Below, one piece after another: positions 35,422 to 45,143 of a stretch of 64,000 bases of DNA (positions are counted from its first letter, which is position 1; every line of letters starts with the position of its first letter). The stretch is taken from contig JARHVB010000011.1 in assembly GCA_029222685.1 (NCBI GenBank), positions 124,001-188,000 of the forward strand, written 5' to 3'. Below the pieces are notes generated by a model, which searched no databases, was not told the origin of the DNA, and worked only from the letters and a program-made list of their open reading frames with translations. Source of the stretch: Terripilifer ovatus (GTDB taxonomy: Bacteria; Pseudomonadota; Alphaproteobacteria; Rhizobiales; Beijerinckiaceae). The position numbers were made by a program, and so were the translations under genes.

Positions 35422-36441
35422 TTATTCCGCGAGCAGCTTCTGCATTCGCTCGGCGATCACCGGATCGACATTGGCCGTGTCGGCGACGATCTTCTGCACG
35501 GCGAGGCCGCTGGCCGGATCGAAATCAAGCTTCGCTTTCGCCACTTCCGCCAGCAAGTCCGGGTCCTTCATCGTCGCGTCGAAAGCGTCGCGCAGCATCT
35601 TGATTCGGTCGGCAGGCACCCCGGGAGGTGCCATGAAGGCGCGACCGATCTCGGCGCTGCTGGCGGCGAAGGTCAGCAAGGCGCGGTCGGCGTCATTGGT
35701 TCCCGCTTCCACCACCGCCATCACGTTCGGCAGGTCCGGCGAGCGCTTGGGAACATACTGGAATAGGAGCACGGCCTTCTTGTCGTTGAGCCAGTCCATG
35801 CGCGTCGTCTTCATGGTATTCCACGACGTCAGCGCGCTGTCGACCTCGCCACGCTCCATGGCGAGCAGGCCGTCGGTGGAGCCCGGATAGCCGCGGATGA
35901 TCTTGAACTGCGTGCCGGCGACGGCGTTCAGAATTTTCGGATAGCTTTCGGAGGGCGAACCTGGGCCGGTGCTGGCAGTCGGCGTTTCATTATGTTTCAA
36001 GCCTTCGAAGGTCGCGCCTTTCGAGCGCCCGAGGACGACTTGAACCTCGACATTTGCTGTGGCCCGGCCGATCCATTGGAATTCCGCGGCCTTGTATTGC
36101 ACGGCCTTGTTCTTCAGGGCTTCTTCGATGGCGATGGTCTGTGCTGCTATGCCGATGGCGGTGCCATCCTTCGGCGCCACACGATAAAGCCAGTTGGCGG
36201 CCGTGAAGGAGCCGGCACCCGGCATGTTCGAGGCGATGACCGTCGGCTTGCCGGGAATGTATTTGCCGTAATAGCGCGCCAGCATGCGGCCGAAGAGATC
36301 GTAGGTCCCGCCCGGCGAAAAGCCGATGGTGATGGTGATCGTTTTGCCGGCAAAAAACTGGTTGGCCGGCTGGGCTGCGGCAATGCCCGGCAAAAGTGCC
36401 ACGCCGACAGCAACAAGGCCTTTAAGACCGGAAAATGTCAT
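35422..36441 (-). CDS. TctC-family periplasmic receptor, long subfamily
   Basis: A 339-residue receptor with a Sec signal (hydrophobic residues 6-22, ending IAAAQ). The mature start (NQFFAGKTITITIGFSPGGT) and YIPGKPTVIASNMPGAGSF are typical of a TctC subfamily also present at 36814 and 47091. ATG 36441 is preceded by GAAGGGAC; the frame stays open to 36597. It lies upstream of the dioxygenase operon on the same strand and could deliver its aromatic substrate to a membrane carrier encoded elsewhere. Confidence 0.9.
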   Translation of the reverse strand: MTFSGLKGLVAVGVALLPGIAAAQPANQFFAGKTITITIGFSPGGTYDLFGRMLARYYGKYIPGKPTVIASNMPGAGSFTAANWLYRVAPKDGTAIGIAAQTIAIEEALKNKAVQYKAAEFQWIGRATANVEVQVVLGRSKGATFEGLKHNETPTASTGPGSPSESYPKILNAVAGTQFKIIRGYPGSTDGLLAMERGEVDSALTSWNTMKTTRMDWLNDKKAVLLFQYVPKRSPDLPNVMAVVEAGTNDADRALLTFAASSAEIGRAFMAPPGVPADRIKMLRDAFDATMKDPDLLAEVAKAKLDFDPASGLAVQKIVADTANVDPVIAERMQKLLAE

Positions 36442-36813
36442 CGTCTGTCCCTTCGAAAAACATTGCCCCTCCAGGGAGCGCGCCGGGTATATGACAATCC
36501 TGCAAGATTGTCGCAACCCGAGAATCAGGCGCTCCTTGTAGCGCCTGTCAATTCCGGCCGACGCGGTGACAACCGGTCGCAGCGTCATTAAGCGCATGAT
36601 TTATAATTCCATTTCGACATGGTTATTGGGGCCATGGGGTGGAGCTATGCCTTGGTCGACGACACCTTGGCCGGGAGGATCGGGACGGCGAAACCTTTGA
36701 CCGCGCCGCCGCGGCGTCTATATTGGGCCGCGATCGGCCGCATGGTTCCGCGCCGCAATCGTCCGGCGCGGTCCTGCGCCGTCATCAATATCCTTTTTGG
36801 ATCGGGAGGATTC
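36442..36813. other. 372-bp divergent promoter region between two receptor genes
   Basis: No gene is recognised here. It must hold the promoters of both receptor genes. A dyad at 36493-36512 is described separately, and GGGAGGA at 36804-36810 is the ribosome binding site of the plus-strand receptor. In-frame plus codons run upstream from 36814 to 36619 but lack a signal-like or conserved sequence. Confidence 0.6.
36493..36512. promoter_or_regulatory. Inverted repeat GACAATC-N6-GATTGTC, candidate operator
   Basis: A perfect 7-bp dyad with a 6-bp spacer lies 52 bp upstream of the minus-strand receptor start. GntR- and TetR-type regulators bind sites of this size; no such regulator is adjacent, so control from elsewhere would be needed. 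Confidence 0.35.
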
Positions 36814-37845
36814 ATGTTCGGAAGCCGGACTTCCATTGCCTTTGTTTCGGCTGCGGTTTTGCTGGGTGGCCCTGTCCTTGCCGCCGTCCCCGCGTGGGCG
36901 CAGACGCCGGCAGATTTTTATCGCGGCCGCATCATAAACGTCCTGATCGGCACAAGCGTCGGCGGCGAATATGATCTTCATGCCCGCCTGACTGCCCGCT
37001 ACATCGGCAAGTATATTCCCGGCAATCCCACCATTGTCCCACAGAACATGACCGGCGGCGGCGGCGCCAAGATGGGCGCCTATCTCGCTGAGGTCGCCCC
37101 CCACGACGGCACCAGCATCGGCATGATGGCGAATAATTTTCCCGCCATGCAGGCGGCCGGCGTCGATCTCATCCGCTTCGATCTGGGCAAGTTCCAGTGG
37201 ATCGGATCGATCTCGCCGACGGTCGAGACCATGACGGTCTGGAAAAGCGCCGGCGTCAGCACGTTTGCGCAGGCGCAGCAGAAGGAAATCATTGCCGGCG
37301 CGACCGGCAAGGGCGCCATCACCTATTCCTTCCCGGCCATGCTGAACGAATTTCTCGGCACCAAATTCAAGATCGTCTCCGGCTATCCCGGCGGCAACGA
37401 CATCAACCTGGCGATGGAGCGCGGCGAGGTGCAGGCCCGCAACAACACCTGGTCGAGCTGGAAGGTGACGAAGCCCGAATGGCTGAAGAACGGCGACATC
37501 AAGGTGCTTATCTATGCCGGGCCCAAGCAGAAGGACCTGGCCGATGTCCCCGTCGCCTCGGACCTTGCGAGGGATGAGGATTCGCGTCGCATCATCGACC
37601 TCATCGTCTCGGGCACCAAGCTGGGGCGGCCGCTGGCGACCAACGGCGGCGTCCCCGACGACCGGGTGGCAGCCCTTCGCGCCGCCTTCGATCAGACGAT
37701 GAAGGACCTCGATTTCCTCAAGGAAGCGGAGCAGGCGCGCATCGAGGTCGATCCGGTTCGCGGCGTGGACATGCAGAAAGTCGTTGCCGACGTTCTCGCC
37801 ACGCCGAAAAACCTTGCCGCGCGCGCCAAAAGTCTGATCGAATAA
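36814..37845 (+). CDS. TctC-family periplasmic receptor, long subfamily
   Basis: A 343-residue receptor with a Sec signal peptide (hydrophobic about residues 8-28, cleavage after AWAQ). The mature protein opens DFYRGRIINVLIGTSVGGEY and has YIPGNPTIVPQNMTGGGGA and VAPHDGTSIGMMANN, which places it beside the receptors at 35422 and 47091. ATG 36814 has a strong GGGAGGA site. It lies 59 bp upstream of the molybdenum hydroxylase gene on the same strand, which suggests the receptor and that enzyme share a substrate. Confidence 0.9.
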   Translation: MFGSRTSIAFVSAAVLLGGPVLAAVPAWAQTPADFYRGRIINVLIGTSVGGEYDLHARLTARYIGKYIPGNPTIVPQNMTGGGGAKMGAYLAEVAPHDGTSIGMMANNFPAMQAAGVDLIRFDLGKFQWIGSISPTVETMTVWKSAGVSTFAQAQQKEIIAGATGKGAITYSFPAMLNEFLGTKFKIVSGYPGGNDINLAMERGEVQARNNTWSSWKVTKPEWLKNGDIKVLIYAGPKQKDLADVPVASDLARDEDSRRIIDLIVSGTKLGRPLATNGGVPDDRVAALRAAFDQTMKDLDFLKEAEQARIEVDPVRGVDMQKVVADVLATPKNLAARAKSLIE

Positions 37846-37904
37846 CAGATACGGCGCAGCGCGCTTTCACAACATTCTCAAAAGAACTCGACTAAGGGGA
37901 CACT

Positions 37905-40220
37905 ATGTCATCGACCTTCAAGGGGCGTCGCGAAGATTTTCGGCTGGTGACGGGGCAGGGGCGCTACACGTCAGACTGGTCGCTGCCGCGCGAGACCCAT
38001 GCCTGCTTCCTGCGCGCTGATCGCGCCCATGCGAAAATTCTTTCGATCGACGTGTCGCAGGCCAAGGCGGCGCCGGGCGTGCTGGCGGTCATCACCGGCG
38101 CGGAGGCGCTGGCGGCTGGCCTCGGCGCCATCCCGAACATGGTGAAATATCCTGGCAAGGGCGGCATGAAGCTGATCGAGACCGGCCGCGACGTGCTGGC
38201 CGTCGACAGGGTGCGGTTCGTCGGGCAGGGCGTCGCGCTCGTCATTGCCGAAACGCCGAACCAGGCGATGGACGCGTCCGAGCTCATCGTCATCGACTAT
38301 GAGGATCTGCCGGTGGTCATCGGCGGGGCGGCTGCGCTGAAGCCGGATGCTCCGTTGCTCTACGATCACGTTCCCAACAATCTGGTGTTCGACTACGAGT
38401 ACGGCGACAAGGCCCGGACCGACGCGGCCTTCGCCAAGGCCGACCACGTGACGAAGATCACCGTCGACGCGCCGCGCATCGTCGGCAATCCGATGGAGCC
38501 CAAGGCCTGTCTCGTCAACTACGACGCCAAGAAAGACATTTACGACGTTTACGCGCCGTCCCAGGGCATCACCATGATCCGTCCCGGACTGGCCGCCGGC
38601 ACGCAGATTCCCGAAGAGAAGATTCGCTTTCATGCCTGGGATGTCGGCGGCGGTTTTGGCGTGCGCAGCGAGGCCTATTCCGAATATTGCGCGCTGATGA
38701 TGGCAGCGAAAATCGTCGGCCGGCCGGTCAAATGGGTTGCAACGCGCAGCGAAACCATCCTCAGCGACCATCATGGGCGCGGCGCGATTTTGTCGGGCGA
38801 ATTGGCGATGACCAAGGACGGCACGTTCCTCGGCATGCGCATCGAATGGATCGTGGATTGCGGCGGTTATCTGTCGGGCTCCGGCCCTCTGACCAATACG
38901 GCGGGGCCGAGCAGCAATCCGGTGAATGTCTATGCGACGCCGGCGGTCTACGGCCTGCATCGTCTGGTGGTGACGAACGCCACGCCGACCACGCCTTATC
39001 GCGGCGCCGCGCGTCCGAACGTGACCTATCTCGCCGAACGCCTCGTCGACGAGGCGGCGCGCGAGATGGGCATCGACCGCATCGAACTGCGGCGCAAGAA
39101 CCTGCTGCCGCGCAAGGCATTCCCCTACAAGACCCCGACCGGTTCGACCTATGACAGCGGCGATCCGCCGGGTCTGCTCGCCGACGCACTGAAGGCGGCG
39201 GACTGGAAGGGCGTCGCCAGGCGCCGCAAGGCGGCGGAAAAGCGTGGCCTGCTCTACGGCGCGGGCGTTGCCGTGTTCATCGAGCCGTCGGGCGGCGGCG
39301 GCGTGCCGCGCGAAGAGGCGGCGATCAAGTTCGGCGACAACGGCAATCCGGTCATCTTCACGGTCTCCGGCCCATCGGGGCAGGGCCACGAGACGGTCTA
39401 TCCGGAGATCGTCGCCAGCGAGTTCGGCCTCGATCCCGAGCAGATCACCTTGCGCTTCAGTGACCCCGATGGTCCCGTGCTCAAGGGATCGGGCAGCATC
39501 GGCTCGCGCGGCGTGATGAACCACGGCGGCGCCCTGGCGATCACGGCGCGCGAAGTCGTGCGCAAGGGCAAGGAACACGCCGCGAAACATCTGGAAGCCG
39601 CCGAAGCCGACATCGAGTTTGAAAAGGGCTCTTACCGCGTGCGCGGCACCGACGTTTCCGTCAGCCTAATAGAACTCGCCAAGACGCTCGCGAACAAGGG
39701 CGGGAACGCGCTCGATACGATCGACGGCGTGCCCGTCAGCCTGTCGTTCCCGACCGGTGCGCATATTGCCGAAGTCGAGATCGATCCGGCGACGGGCATG
39801 ATCGACATCGTGAAATATGTCGCGGTCGACGATTCCGGAAATATCATCAATCACGCGCTCGCCGAGGGACAGCTTCACGGTGGCCTGATGCAGGGCCTTG
39901 GGCAGGTCATGGGCGAAGTCATCGTCTACGATCCGGTCGACGGCCAGCCGGTGCACGGCAGTTTCATGGATTACTTCATGCCGCGCGCCGACCTGCTGCC
40001 GCCGCTGCAATTGATCGACCGGCCGGTGCCGAGCCCGACCAATCCGCTCGGCGCCAAAGGCGTCGGCGAAGCCGGCGCAACCGGATCTGTGCCGACGGTG
40101 GCAAACGCGGTGGTTGACGCCTTGCGCAGCCTGGGCATCAACCACATTGAATTGCCGTTTACACCCCACCGTATCTGGGAAGCAATTCACACGAACGGCA
40201 AGTCTCAAGCCGCCGAATGA
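37905..40220 (+). CDS. Xanthine dehydrogenase-family molybdopterin-binding large subunit
   Basis: A 771-residue CoxL/XdhB-type subunit. Cofactor motifs are AWDVGGGFGVRSEAYSEY, TTPYRGAARPNVTYLAERLVD (in place of the AYRCSFR loop of true CO dehydrogenase) and NPLGAKGVGEAGATGSVP near residue 720, containing the catalytic Glu. It would hydroxylate a heterocycle or aldehyde using Mo-cytosine dinucleotide. The FeS and FAD subunits that normally accompany it are absent here, which is odd. A strong terminator follows its stop. Together with the receptor 59 bp upstream it forms a two-gene unit. Confidence 0.9.
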   Translation: MSSTFKGRREDFRLVTGQGRYTSDWSLPRETHACFLRADRAHAKILSIDVSQAKAAPGVLAVITGAEALAAGLGAIPNMVKYPGKGGMKLIETGRDVLAVDRVRFVGQGVALVIAETPNQAMDASELIVIDYEDLPVVIGGAAALKPDAPLLYDHVPNNLVFDYEYGDKARTDAAFAKADHVTKITVDAPRIVGNPMEPKACLVNYDAKKDIYDVYAPSQGITMIRPGLAAGTQIPEEKIRFHAWDVGGGFGVRSEAYSEYCALMMAAKIVGRPVKWVATRSETILSDHHGRGAILSGELAMTKDGTFLGMRIEWIVDCGGYLSGSGPLTNTAGPSSNPVNVYATPAVYGLHRLVVTNATPTTPYRGAARPNVTYLAERLVDEAAREMGIDRIELRRKNLLPRKAFPYKTPTGSTYDSGDPPGLLADALKAADWKGVARRRKAAEKRGLLYGAGVAVFIEPSGGGGVPREEAAIKFGDNGNPVIFTVSGPSGQGHETVYPEIVASEFGLDPEQITLRFSDPDGPVLKGSGSIGSRGVMNHGGALAITAREVVRKGKEHAAKHLEAAEADIEFEKGSYRVRGTDVSVSLIELAKTLANKGGNALDTIDGVPVSLSFPTGAHIAEVEIDPATGMIDIVKYVAVDDSGNIINHALAEGQLHGGLMQGLGQVMGEVIVYDPVDGQPVHGSFMDYFMPRADLLPPLQLIDRPVPSPTNPLGAKGVGEAGATGSVPTVANAVVDALRSLGINHIELPFTPHRIWEAIHTNGKSQAAE

Positions 40221-40227
40221 TGCAAGA

Positions 40228-40256
40228 AAAGGCCGGGCATTGCCCGGCCTTTTTGC
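40228..40256 (+). terminator. Rho-independent terminator after the molybdenum hydroxylase gene
   Basis: GGCCGGGCA pairs with TGCCCGGCC around a two-base loop, followed by a T run (TTTTT), 10 bp past the stop codon. The A run before the stem means it can also stop transcription from the rdgB side. Confidence 0.9.
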
Positions 40257-40274
40257 TGAGAGATTATTGAAACC

Positions 40275-40916
40275 TCAGGCGCGCAGGCAGAGCTTCGCCA
40301 GTTCCTGGAAGGCGCGGGCGCGATGCGACAGGGCGCGCGAGCCATCGGCGGGAATGCCGTGTTTTTCCTCCGACGACATCTCGCCGAATGTGAGCTTGTG
40401 ATCGTCGGGCAGAAAGAACGGATCGTAGCCGAAGCCCTTGTCGCCGCGCGGCGGCCAGACGATGGTGCCGAACACCTTGCCCTCGACAGTCTCGATATGG
40501 CCGTCGGGCCATGCCACTGCGAGCGCCGAAACGAAATGCGCCTGCCGTGCCGCAGCGTCCGTTGCGGCCTTGTCCTGCAGCAGGGTTTCGATTCTCTGCA
40601 TGGCTTTCGGGAAATCGCCGGCCTCCCGGGCCCAACGGGCCGAATAGATTCCCGGCTCGCCGCCGAGCGCATCGACGCACAGGCCCGAGTCATCGGCAAA
40701 CGACGGCAGCCCCGCGGCTTGCGCCGCCGCCTGCGCCTTGATGATCGCATTGGCGATGAATGTGTCGCCGGTTTCTTCCGGCTCCGGCAGGCCAAGCTCG
40801 GCGGCGGACACGGCCTCGATGCCATACGGCTCAAGCAGCTCGCGCATTTCCCGCAGCTTGCCAGCGTTATGCGTGGCGATGACCAGCCGGCCCTCGATCC
40901 TGCGATGCGTCGTCAT
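40275..40916 (-). CDS. rdgB: RdgB/HAM1-family non-canonical purine NTP pyrophosphatase
   Basis: A 213-residue enzyme that hydrolyses ITP, dITP and XTP to monophosphates, keeping deaminated purines out of nucleic acids. Motifs are [19 protein letters not shown] (substrate loop), [23 protein letters not shown] and [26 protein letters not shown] 40916 follows the rph stop by 1 bp. The rph-rdgB order is conserved in many bacteria and suggests one transcript. Confidence 0.95.
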   Translation of the reverse strand: MTTHRRIEGRLVIATHNAGKLREMRELLEPYGIEAVSAAELGLPEPEETGDTFIANAIIKAQAAAQAAGLPSFADDSGLCVDALGGEPGIYSARWAREAGDFPKAMQRIETLLQDKAATDAAARQAHFVSALAVAWPDGHIETVEGKVFGTIVWPPRGDKGFGYDPFFLPDDHKLTFGEMSSEEKHGIPADGSRALSHRARAFQELAKLCLRA

Positions 40917-40917
40917 C

Positions 40918-41631
40918 TCAGGCGACGGTCTGCTTCTGCATGTCGACGAGTTTGCCGATGCCCTGTTTGGCAAGCGCCATCATCTGCTGCAACTGCTGTT
41001 CGTCGAAGGGGGCACCTTCCGCCGTGGCCTGCACCTCGACGATATTGCCCTTGCCGGTGAGGACGAAATTCGCGTCGGTCTGTGCCGCCGAATCTTCCAC
41101 ATAGTCGAGATCGATCACGGCCTCGCCATTGGCGATGCCGCAGGAGATCGCCGCCACATGGTCCTTCAGCGGCATGTCACGGATGATCGAGCGCGAGCGC
41201 ATCCATTTCAGGCAGTCGTGCAGCGCCACCCATGCGCCGGTGATCGAGGCCGTGCGCGTACCGCCATCGGCCTGCAGCACATCGCAGTCGAGCGTGATCT
41301 GGCGTTCACCCAGCATCTGCAGGTCGACGACCGCGCGCAGCGAGCGGCCGATGAGGCGCTGGATTTCCTGCGTGCGGCCGGACTGCTTGCCCGACGTCAC
41401 TTCGCGGCGCGTGCGCGTCTGCGTGGCGCGCGGCAGCATGGCATATTCGGCGGTCACCCAGCCGCGGCCCTGGCCGCGCAGCCACATCGGCGGCTTGTCC
41501 TCGAGCGAGGCGGTGCACAGCACATGCGTTTCGCCGAACTTGATCAGGCACGAGCCTTCCGCGTAACGCGCAACGTTGCGTTCGAATGAGACGGCGCGCA
41601 TTTCGTCGGCGGCGCGTTTGGAAGGACGCAT
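40918..41631 (-). CDS. rph: Ribonuclease PH
   Basis: A 237-residue phosphorolytic 3'-5' exoribonuclease that trims tRNA 3' ends. Conserved parts are [12 protein letters not shown] at the start, [58 protein letters not shown] and [23 protein letters not shown] 41631 gives the standard length; the frame runs open to 41814. In Bradyrhizobium-type genomes hrcA often lies beside rph, but here a PfkB kinase gene is upstream on the same strand. Confidence 0.96.
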   Translation of the reverse strand: MRPSKRAADEMRAVSFERNVARYAEGSCLIKFGETHVLCTASLEDKPPMWLRGQGRGWVTAEYAMLPRATQTRTRREVTSGKQSGRTQEIQRLIGRSLRAVVDLQMLGERQITLDCDVLQADGGTRTASITGAWVALHDCLKWMRSRSIIRDMPLKDHVAAISCGIANGEAVIDLDYVEDSAAQTDANFVLTGKGNIVEVQATAEGAPFDEQQLQQMMALAKQGIGKLVDMQKQTVA

Positions 41632-41750
41632 GCAGTACTCCTGTAGATTGCCGGCCTTCCTACCCCATGCAGCCGCCAAGGGAAAGCCGCTTTGCCTGCC
41701 GGCAGCAGTCAAGCAGGGCCGGACCGATCCGTCTGGCCTGACTCTTCTGT

Positions 41751-42704
41751 TTATGTTCGTAAAAATGTATCGAGTTCGGCCCGCGTCGGCGGCTCCGCGC
41801 CGCGCCGGGCACATGTCATCGCCGCCGCGCCGTTGGCAAGAGCGAGCCAGCGCGCCACGTTCTCGCGCTCAGGTCGAGGCCCGTCCGGTCCGAGACATCC
41901 CTCCTCATTCATGGCCGCCAGTAGGCCGGCGCTGAACACATCGCCGGCGCCGACACTGTCGACCACGTCTACATTCGGCGCCGCGCTGGAAAGTGTTTCC
42001 CCGCCGAAGAACGCGCTGGCGCCGTTTGCGCCGCGCGTGAGCACGGCAAGTTCAACGCCAAGCGCCAGCCAGCGCCGCATGGCTGCTTCCGGCGGCCTGT
42101 CGGGGTAGAGCCAGGCCATGTCCTCTTCGCTCGCCTTGACGAAATTCGCAGCGGCCACCCTGTCTTCGATCAGTTGCACCGTCGTCCCGCGCGGCGGAAC
42201 CACGGACGGCCGGATGTTCGGATCGAAGCTGATGGAGGCATGGCCACGCGCCAGCCGCATGAAGGCGAGCGCCGCCTCGCCCTGGGCGCCGAGCGTGCAA
42301 CGGAACGACGAGGCATGCAGATGGTGGATGCCGGCAGGCCACGACGCGGGGAGCGCATAGGGTTCGCGATCGGCCGTGCCGTCGAGATAGAGGCTGAAGC
42401 GCGGCGCGCCCGTGGCAGCATCCGGCGTCGCCAGGGCCAACGGCATCGGCGCATCGCTGCGCGCACAGAAATCGAGATGGACGCCGGCGGCCGACAAGGC
42501 GTGCACGAAGCGCTCGCCGTGGACATCGCGCGCCAGCGCGCCGGCAAAGCCGCTTGGGACGCCGAGGCGGCCGAGCGCCAGCGCCGTATTGAACGACGAG
42601 CCGCCCAAGGCGCTCTCGAACGCCGCCATAGTCTCATCCTTGGCGATGAGGTCGAGGATGGCCTCGCCCATCACAAGCACGATTGCTTTCGTTCTCTCCA
42701 TCAT
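41751..42704 (-). CDS. PfkB-family carbohydrate kinase (fructokinase-like)
   Basis: A 317-residue ribokinase-fold sugar kinase. It begins [19 protein letters not shown] and has [22 protein letters not shown] for the sugar-binding lid and [20 protein letters not shown] with the catalytic Asp and anion hole. The 2-keto-sugar (fructose) type is likely, but ribose or other sugars cannot be excluded. It follows pheA on the same strand by 19 bp and has no sugar-transport neighbour. Confidence 0.88.
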   Translation of the reverse strand: MMERTKAIVLVMGEAILDLIAKDETMAAFESALGGSSFNTALALGRLGVPSGFAGALARDVHGERFVHALSAAGVHLDFCARSDAPMPLALATPDAATGAPRFSLYLDGTADREPYALPASWPAGIHHLHASSFRCTLGAQGEAALAFMRLARGHASISFDPNIRPSVVPPRGTTVQLIEDRVAAANFVKASEEDMAWLYPDRPPEAAMRRWLALGVELAVLTRGANGASAFFGGETLSSAAPNVDVVDSVGAGDVFSAGLLAAMNEEGCLGPDGPRPERENVARWLALANGAAAMTCARRGAEPPTRAELDTFLRT

Positions 42705-42723
42705 GCTCGGATGAGGGTGTTGA

Positions 42724-43572
42724 TCAATGGCTTTCCTTGCGGAACGAATGCACCGGATAGACACCGAGAATCCGCCGCTCGCTGGTGAAGAACTCAAGCT
42801 CCTCCAGCGCGCGCTTGAGCGGCGGATCTTCCGGATGGCCTTCCACGTCGGCAAGGAACATTGTCGCCGAGAATTCGCCGTCGACCATATAGCTTTCGAG
42901 CTTCGTCATGTTGACGCCATTGGTGGCAAAGCCGCCGAGCGCCTTGTAGAGCGCCGCCGGCACGTTCCGGACTCTGAACACAAAGGTTGTCATCGTCGCA
43001 CCGTTGTTGGGCGCCGCCCAATCGGCTTTCCTGGAGAGGACGACGAAGCGCGTCGTATTGTGCTTCTCATCCTCGACGTCGCGCATCAATATCTTCAGGC
43101 CGTAGATCTCAGCGGCGAGTTCGGGCGCCAGCGAGGCGCGCGTCGGATCGTTCCATTGCGCCACTTCGCGCGCCGAACCTGCGGTGTCGCTCGCGATGAC
43201 CGGCGTCAGCCCGAGTTTTCCGATGATCTTGCGGCATTGGCCGAGCGCATGGATGTGGCTGTAGACCGACTTGATCGTCGCCAGGCTGGCGGAAGGGATC
43301 GCCATGAGCTGAAAACGGATCGGCAGGAAATATTCGCCGATGATGTGCAGGCCCGAGCCGGGCAGGAAATGATGAATGTCGGCGACCCGCCCGGCGATGG
43401 AATTCTCGATCGGGATCATGCCGAGATCGGCGGAGCCGTCGGCGATGGCTGCCAAGGCATCCTCGAATGTGGCGCAGGGCAGGGGCTCCCAATCCGGATA
43501 CACAGCCTTGCAGGCGATATGGGAATTGGCTCCCGGCTCGCCCTGATACGCAATCTTCTTTCCGTTCGACAT
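42724..43572 (-). CDS. pheA: Prephenate dehydratase with ACT domain
   Basis: A 282-residue monofunctional enzyme making phenylpyruvate for phenylalanine synthesis. The catalytic part has IAYQGEPGANSHIACKAV, DLGMIPIENSIAGRV and the TRF motif in KHNTTRFVVLSRK. The C-terminal ACT domain starts NVPAALYKALGGFATNGVNM and has KLESYMVDGEF, giving feedback control by phenylalanine. No chorismate mutase domain is fused. ATG 43572 gives the family's usual start, the longer frame to 43773 being spurious. Confidence 0.94.
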   Translation of the reverse strand: MSNGKKIAYQGEPGANSHIACKAVYPDWEPLPCATFEDALAAIADGSADLGMIPIENSIAGRVADIHHFLPGSGLHIIGEYFLPIRFQLMAIPSASLATIKSVYSHIHALGQCRKIIGKLGLTPVIASDTAGSAREVAQWNDPTRASLAPELAAEIYGLKILMRDVEDEKHNTTRFVVLSRKADWAAPNNGATMTTFVFRVRNVPAALYKALGGFATNGVNMTKLESYMVDGEFSATMFLADVEGHPEDPPLKRALEELEFFTSERRILGVYPVHSFRKESH

Positions 43573-43762
43573 AGCTAATTCCTGGCAGTCCTGCAGTTTG
43601 GCGACAGTCCTTAGCAGGTCGCGCCGCCCCGGGGTATGGGCAAAAATGGGGATTTGGCCGCCCGGCGGTCCGCCCTTGCCGCGATCCCCGCGTCTGATAT
43701 CTCTAGGACCAGGGTCCATCAAGAGACCGCAAGAGATCGCCAGAGGCCATCGGAGGCTCGTG

Positions 43763-45118
43763 ATGCCGGACATGTTGATACGGGGCGGAAGCGTGGTTTC
43801 GATGGACGATCATGTTGGCAATTTTATTGGCGACATTCTGGTTCACGACGGCAGGATCGCCGCCATTGCGCCGGCCATCGCGCCGCCGCCGGGCGCCGAG
43901 GTTCTGGATGCCACCGGCAAGATCGTCATGCCGGGCTTCGTCAACGCCCACATGCACACCTGGCAAACCGGCCTGCGCGGCGTCGCCGCCGACTGGACCA
44001 TCTCGCAATATCTGCGCGCCATCCATGCCGGCCTCGCCACGCATTTCCGCCCCGAGGATATCTACATCGCCAACCTGGTCGGCGCGCTGAGCCAGCTTAA
44101 TTGCGGCACAACCACTCTGGTCGACTGGTGCCACAACAACCCGAGCCCCGAGCATACGGATGCCGCCGTCGGCGGCCTCGTGCAATCGGGCATCCGGGCT
44201 CTGTTCCTGCACGGCTCGCCGAAGCCAGATCCGAAGCCGGGACAGAAACATTTCAGCGAAGTGCCGATGCCGCGCAACGAGGTCGTGCGCCTGCGCAGGG
44301 GACAGCTCGCCTCCGATGACGCGCTGGTGACGCTTGGACTGGCGATTCTCGGGCCCTGCATGTCGATCTACGATGTGTGCTGCGAAGACTTCAGGCTGGC
44401 GCGCGAAACCGGCACGGTCGCCAGCATGCATGTCACCGGGCCTCTGCTGACGCCGGATGGCTTCGAGCGCCTGGCGGGGGAAAATCTGCTTGGCCCGGCG
44501 CTCAACATCGTGCACGGCAATGTGTTGAGCGATGCGCAGCTCGATCTTCTGGTCGGTCACGGCGTCCATTTCACGGTGACGGCGGAAGTCGAGATGCAGA
44601 TGGGCTTCGGCCGTCCGCTCACCGGCCGCCTGCGCCGGCGCGGCGCGTCGATCTCTATCGGTTCCGATATCGAGTCCGGTATGAGCAGCGACATGTTCAC
44701 GGTGACGCGCATGACCCTGCAGGCGCAGCGCTTCCTCGACAGCCTCGACAGTTTTGAGAACAGCGGCCAAGGCCCTGCCGAAATCACCATCCCCTGCCGC
44801 GAGGCGCTGCGCTGGTCGACGATCGATGCTGCGCGCATGGCCGGGCTTGATCAACGCACCGGATCGCTGACGCCGGGCAAGGCCGCGGACATCGTTGTGC
44901 TGTCGGCGCGCGATCTCAACATGCATCCGGTCGTCGATCCGGTCGCATCGATCGTGCTGCAGGCCGGCGTCGCCAATGTGGATACGGTGATCGTCGGCGG
45001 CATCGTGCGCAAGCGCGACGGGGTGATGCTTTATTCCGACATGCCGCGGCGCCTCGACGAACTGGCGCAATCGAGCATGCGCATTCTGACGGATTTCAAC
45101 AAGGCGCGCGCCGCTTAG
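43763..45118 (+). CDS. Amidohydrolase of the cytosine/S-adenosylhomocysteine deaminase-like family
   Basis: A 451-residue metal-dependent amidohydrolase. The metal site is shown by GFVNAHMHTWQTGLRG (His-x-His), ASMHVTGPLLTP, LNIVHGNVLSDAQL and SIGSDIESGMSSDM (Asp). The family includes aminohydrolases acting on adenosine derivatives, 8-oxoguanine and s-triazines (AtzA/TrzN). ATG 43763 has GGAGG upstream and gives a normal start (MLIRGGSVVSMDDH). It ends 25 bp before a dehydrogenase gene, so the two probably act in one pathway on an N-heterocyclic compound. Confidence 0.88.
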   Translation: MPDMLIRGGSVVSMDDHVGNFIGDILVHDGRIAAIAPAIAPPPGAEVLDATGKIVMPGFVNAHMHTWQTGLRGVAADWTISQYLRAIHAGLATHFRPEDIYIANLVGALSQLNCGTTTLVDWCHNNPSPEHTDAAVGGLVQSGIRALFLHGSPKPDPKPGQKHFSEVPMPRNEVVRLRRGQLASDDALVTLGLAILGPCMSIYDVCCEDFRLARETGTVASMHVTGPLLTPDGFERLAGENLLGPALNIVHGNVLSDAQLDLLVGHGVHFTVTAEVEMQMGFGRPLTGRLRRRGASISIGSDIESGMSSDMFTVTRMTLQAQRFLDSLDSFENSGQGPAEITIPCREALRWSTIDAARMAGLDQRTGSLTPGKAADIVVLSARDLNMHPVVDPVASIVLQAGVANVDTVIVGGIVRKRDGVMLYSDMPRRLDELAQSSMRILTDFNKARAA

Positions 45119-45143
45119 CGCGCCTTCACAATGGGAGGGAGAC

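Noticed and set aside
37971..39590. 539-codon minus-strand frame opposite the molybdenum hydroxylase gene
   Set aside because: No recognisable domain; the plus strand encodes a well-conserved cofactor-binding protein throughout.
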